NCBI GenBank assembly: GCA_900541575.1
Contig: UQKO01000037.1
Location: forward strand, 1-25,719
DNA from: an uncultured Prevotella sp.
GTDB taxonomy: Bacteria > Bacteroidota > Bacteroidia > Bacteroidales > Bacteroidaceae
Direction of reading: 5' to 3'
Length of the DNA stretch: 25,719 nt
Under the pieces are notes generated by a model that did no database searches, was not told the origin of the DNA, and saw only the letters and a program-made list of their open reading frames with translations. The translations under genes and the position numbers were made by a program. Within the stretch, counting starts at the first letter, position 1, and every line of letters starts with the position of its first letter. Of the stretch, positions 25,039 through 25,719 are shown one piece after another.

Positions 25039-25078
25039 AGGGTGGTTCTATAAATTTCAGAATTTATAGAACCACCCT
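25039..25078. terminator. Perfect 18-bp hairpin after the permease pair (terminator or IS end)
   Basis: Perfect inverted repeat 25039-25056 with 25061-25078 and a 4-nt loop. It lies about 95 bp downstream of the second permease. There is no T-run after it, so it may be a weak terminator. Alternatively it could be two abutting ends or an end structure of the insertion sequence whose transposase start lies downstream. The rest of 24945-25294 shows no gene I would trust. Confidence 0.5.
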
Positions 25079-25282
25079 ATATATATGGTCTCATGCTTCG
25101 TTGGAGGGGAGAGTATCCTAGCCCAACTTTCACACCCCTAAAAAACTTTCAATTTTTTATCGCGCAAATTTGTTACTCCATATATTGCAAAAGAAGCAAT
25201 AAGGGCCTATTTAATATTGCCTTAAGCCACTTACAATCCCCCGATGCAAAATGTAGGACACAAACGTTAATATAAAAAGGCG

Positions 25283-25290
25283 TAACTTTG
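25283..25290 (+). promoter_or_regulatory. -7 box of the truncated transposase
   Basis: TAACTTTG (TAnnTTTG) ends four bases before the ATG at 25295, so any transcript would be nearly leaderless. No convincing -33 element. Confidence 0.4.
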
Positions 25291-25294
25291 CGCC

Positions 25295-25408
25295 ATGCAC
25301 GTGAATGTACAACTCAGAAATAATCCCCAAACTGGCGATAGGGCTCCTTATTACAGATTAAAGGAGTCCTATCGTGGATTATTTAGGCCTTCCAGAAGGT
25401 TGCTTTGA
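25295..25408 (+). pseudogene. Truncated IS1634-like transposase, N-terminal fragment
   Basis: The reading frame begins MHVNVQLRNNPQTG and continues DRAPYYRLKESYR, which resembles the N-terminus of IS1634/IS4-type transposases of Bacteroidetes (pattern MHV-x-RNNP-x-TG...YYRLxESYR). After codon 27 the sequence enters the 23-bp-unit repeat element at 25371. The frame then reads only ten foreign codons to a TGA at 25406-25408. The catalytic DDE part is absent, so this is a remnant cut by the repeat element or by recombination with it. Family assignment is from remembered N-terminal consensus. Confidence 0.6.
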
Positions 25409-25592
25409 CGATGAAGATTAAGCTGTTTCTACGACCTAAATCTTAGTACTCTAACGATGAAGACCGATAGGTGCTAACGATGAAGATCATTAGGTGCTAA
25501 CGATGAAGATCGTTAGACTCTATGGATAAAGACCGATAGGATAGACTGATTTTGAACGCATAACAAGGTGATTTTGTCTCTCGCGCGCGTGT
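25371..25592 (+). repeat. BrickBuilt-like repeat element, right copy (3 full 23-bp units)
   Basis: Same element as 1-245 in inverted orientation: leader from atcgtggattatttagg, three 23-bp units (25451-25473, 25474-25496, 25497-25519), one degenerate unit (25520-25542), and a tail ending in tcgcgcgcgtgt at 25592. It differs from the left copy by one 23-bp unit and about six substitutions outside the units. The left junction is with a transposase fragment instead of the group II intron-like fragment. The downstream stretch 25593-25719 contains nothing that I recognise. Confidence 0.75.
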
Positions 25593-25719
25593 ATTTATAT
25601 AGGTGTGGTGTGTGGTGCTTAAAAGGGAGGGACTTTCTCTCTTTCGTCCTTCGCATTTATCCAACTGAATGATAAAGTCAAAATGGTCTATTATCATCTT
25701 CGTCTTTCTTCAACCAATA

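Noticed and set aside
25093..25275. Plus-strand 60-codon open frame between the permeases and the IS remnant
   Set aside because: No recognisable features, mixed hydrophobic and polar content, and no promoter or start context.

Overview
This window looks like a chromosomal segment of a Bacteroidales bacterium. I cannot place it below order; Porphyromonadaceae or Prevotellaceae-like are both plausible. The evidence is Bacteroidetes-type promoters (TTTG-N19-TAnnTTTG, best seen upstream of the tRNA and of etfB), A/T-rich ribosome-binding regions without strong Shine-Dalgarno motifs, a LysO lysine exporter split into two overlapping genes, a fused RibBA, and a long LptF/LptG-type permease.

Layout. 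Positions 1-245 hold the outer part of a repeat element with 23-bp tandem units. It is followed by what looks like a truncated group II intron 5' region (246-372, minus), butted against the terminator of efp. Minus-strand housekeeping genes follow: efp, tRNA-Met(CAT), and a likely tex-tadA-yraN-birA cluster. The split lysO pair (plus) converges on an aspartate-type aminotransferase (minus). Then come a Bax-inhibitor-1 family membrane protein, ribBA, and an LptF/LptG-type permease with an unusual C-terminal tail (all minus). The etfB-etfA-acyl-CoA dehydrogenase operon (minus) has a clear promoter and terminator. Next is a membrane-anchored protein that joins a probable inactive trypsin-like domain, MORN repeats and a GH25 lysozyme domain (minus). 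The plus-strand block is a MATE transporter, pyrH, and two closely related tandem APC amino-acid permeases. The right end holds a perfect 18-bp hairpin, the first ~27 codons of an IS1634-like transposase, and a second copy of the 23-bp-unit repeat element (25371-25592) in inverted orientation to the left copy.

How it fits together. Most genes are core functions: translation (efp, tRNA-Met, tadA), RNA-associated Tex, biotinylation, UMP kinase, riboflavin synthesis, amino-acid transamination, lysine export and amino-acid uptake, electron transfer to or from an acyl-CoA dehydrogenase, and envelope work (Lpt-type permease, GH25 muramidase).

The least ordinary content is at the two ends. A ~220-245 bp repeat element built of 23-bp stem-loop-forming units is fused at the same internal point to two different truncated mobile elements. 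This resembles the 23-nt-repeat 'BrickBuilt' MITEs known in Porphyromonas gingivalis. The pseudo-protease/MORN/GH25 fusion is the most interesting protein. I did not find a defence system, CRISPR array or prophage.
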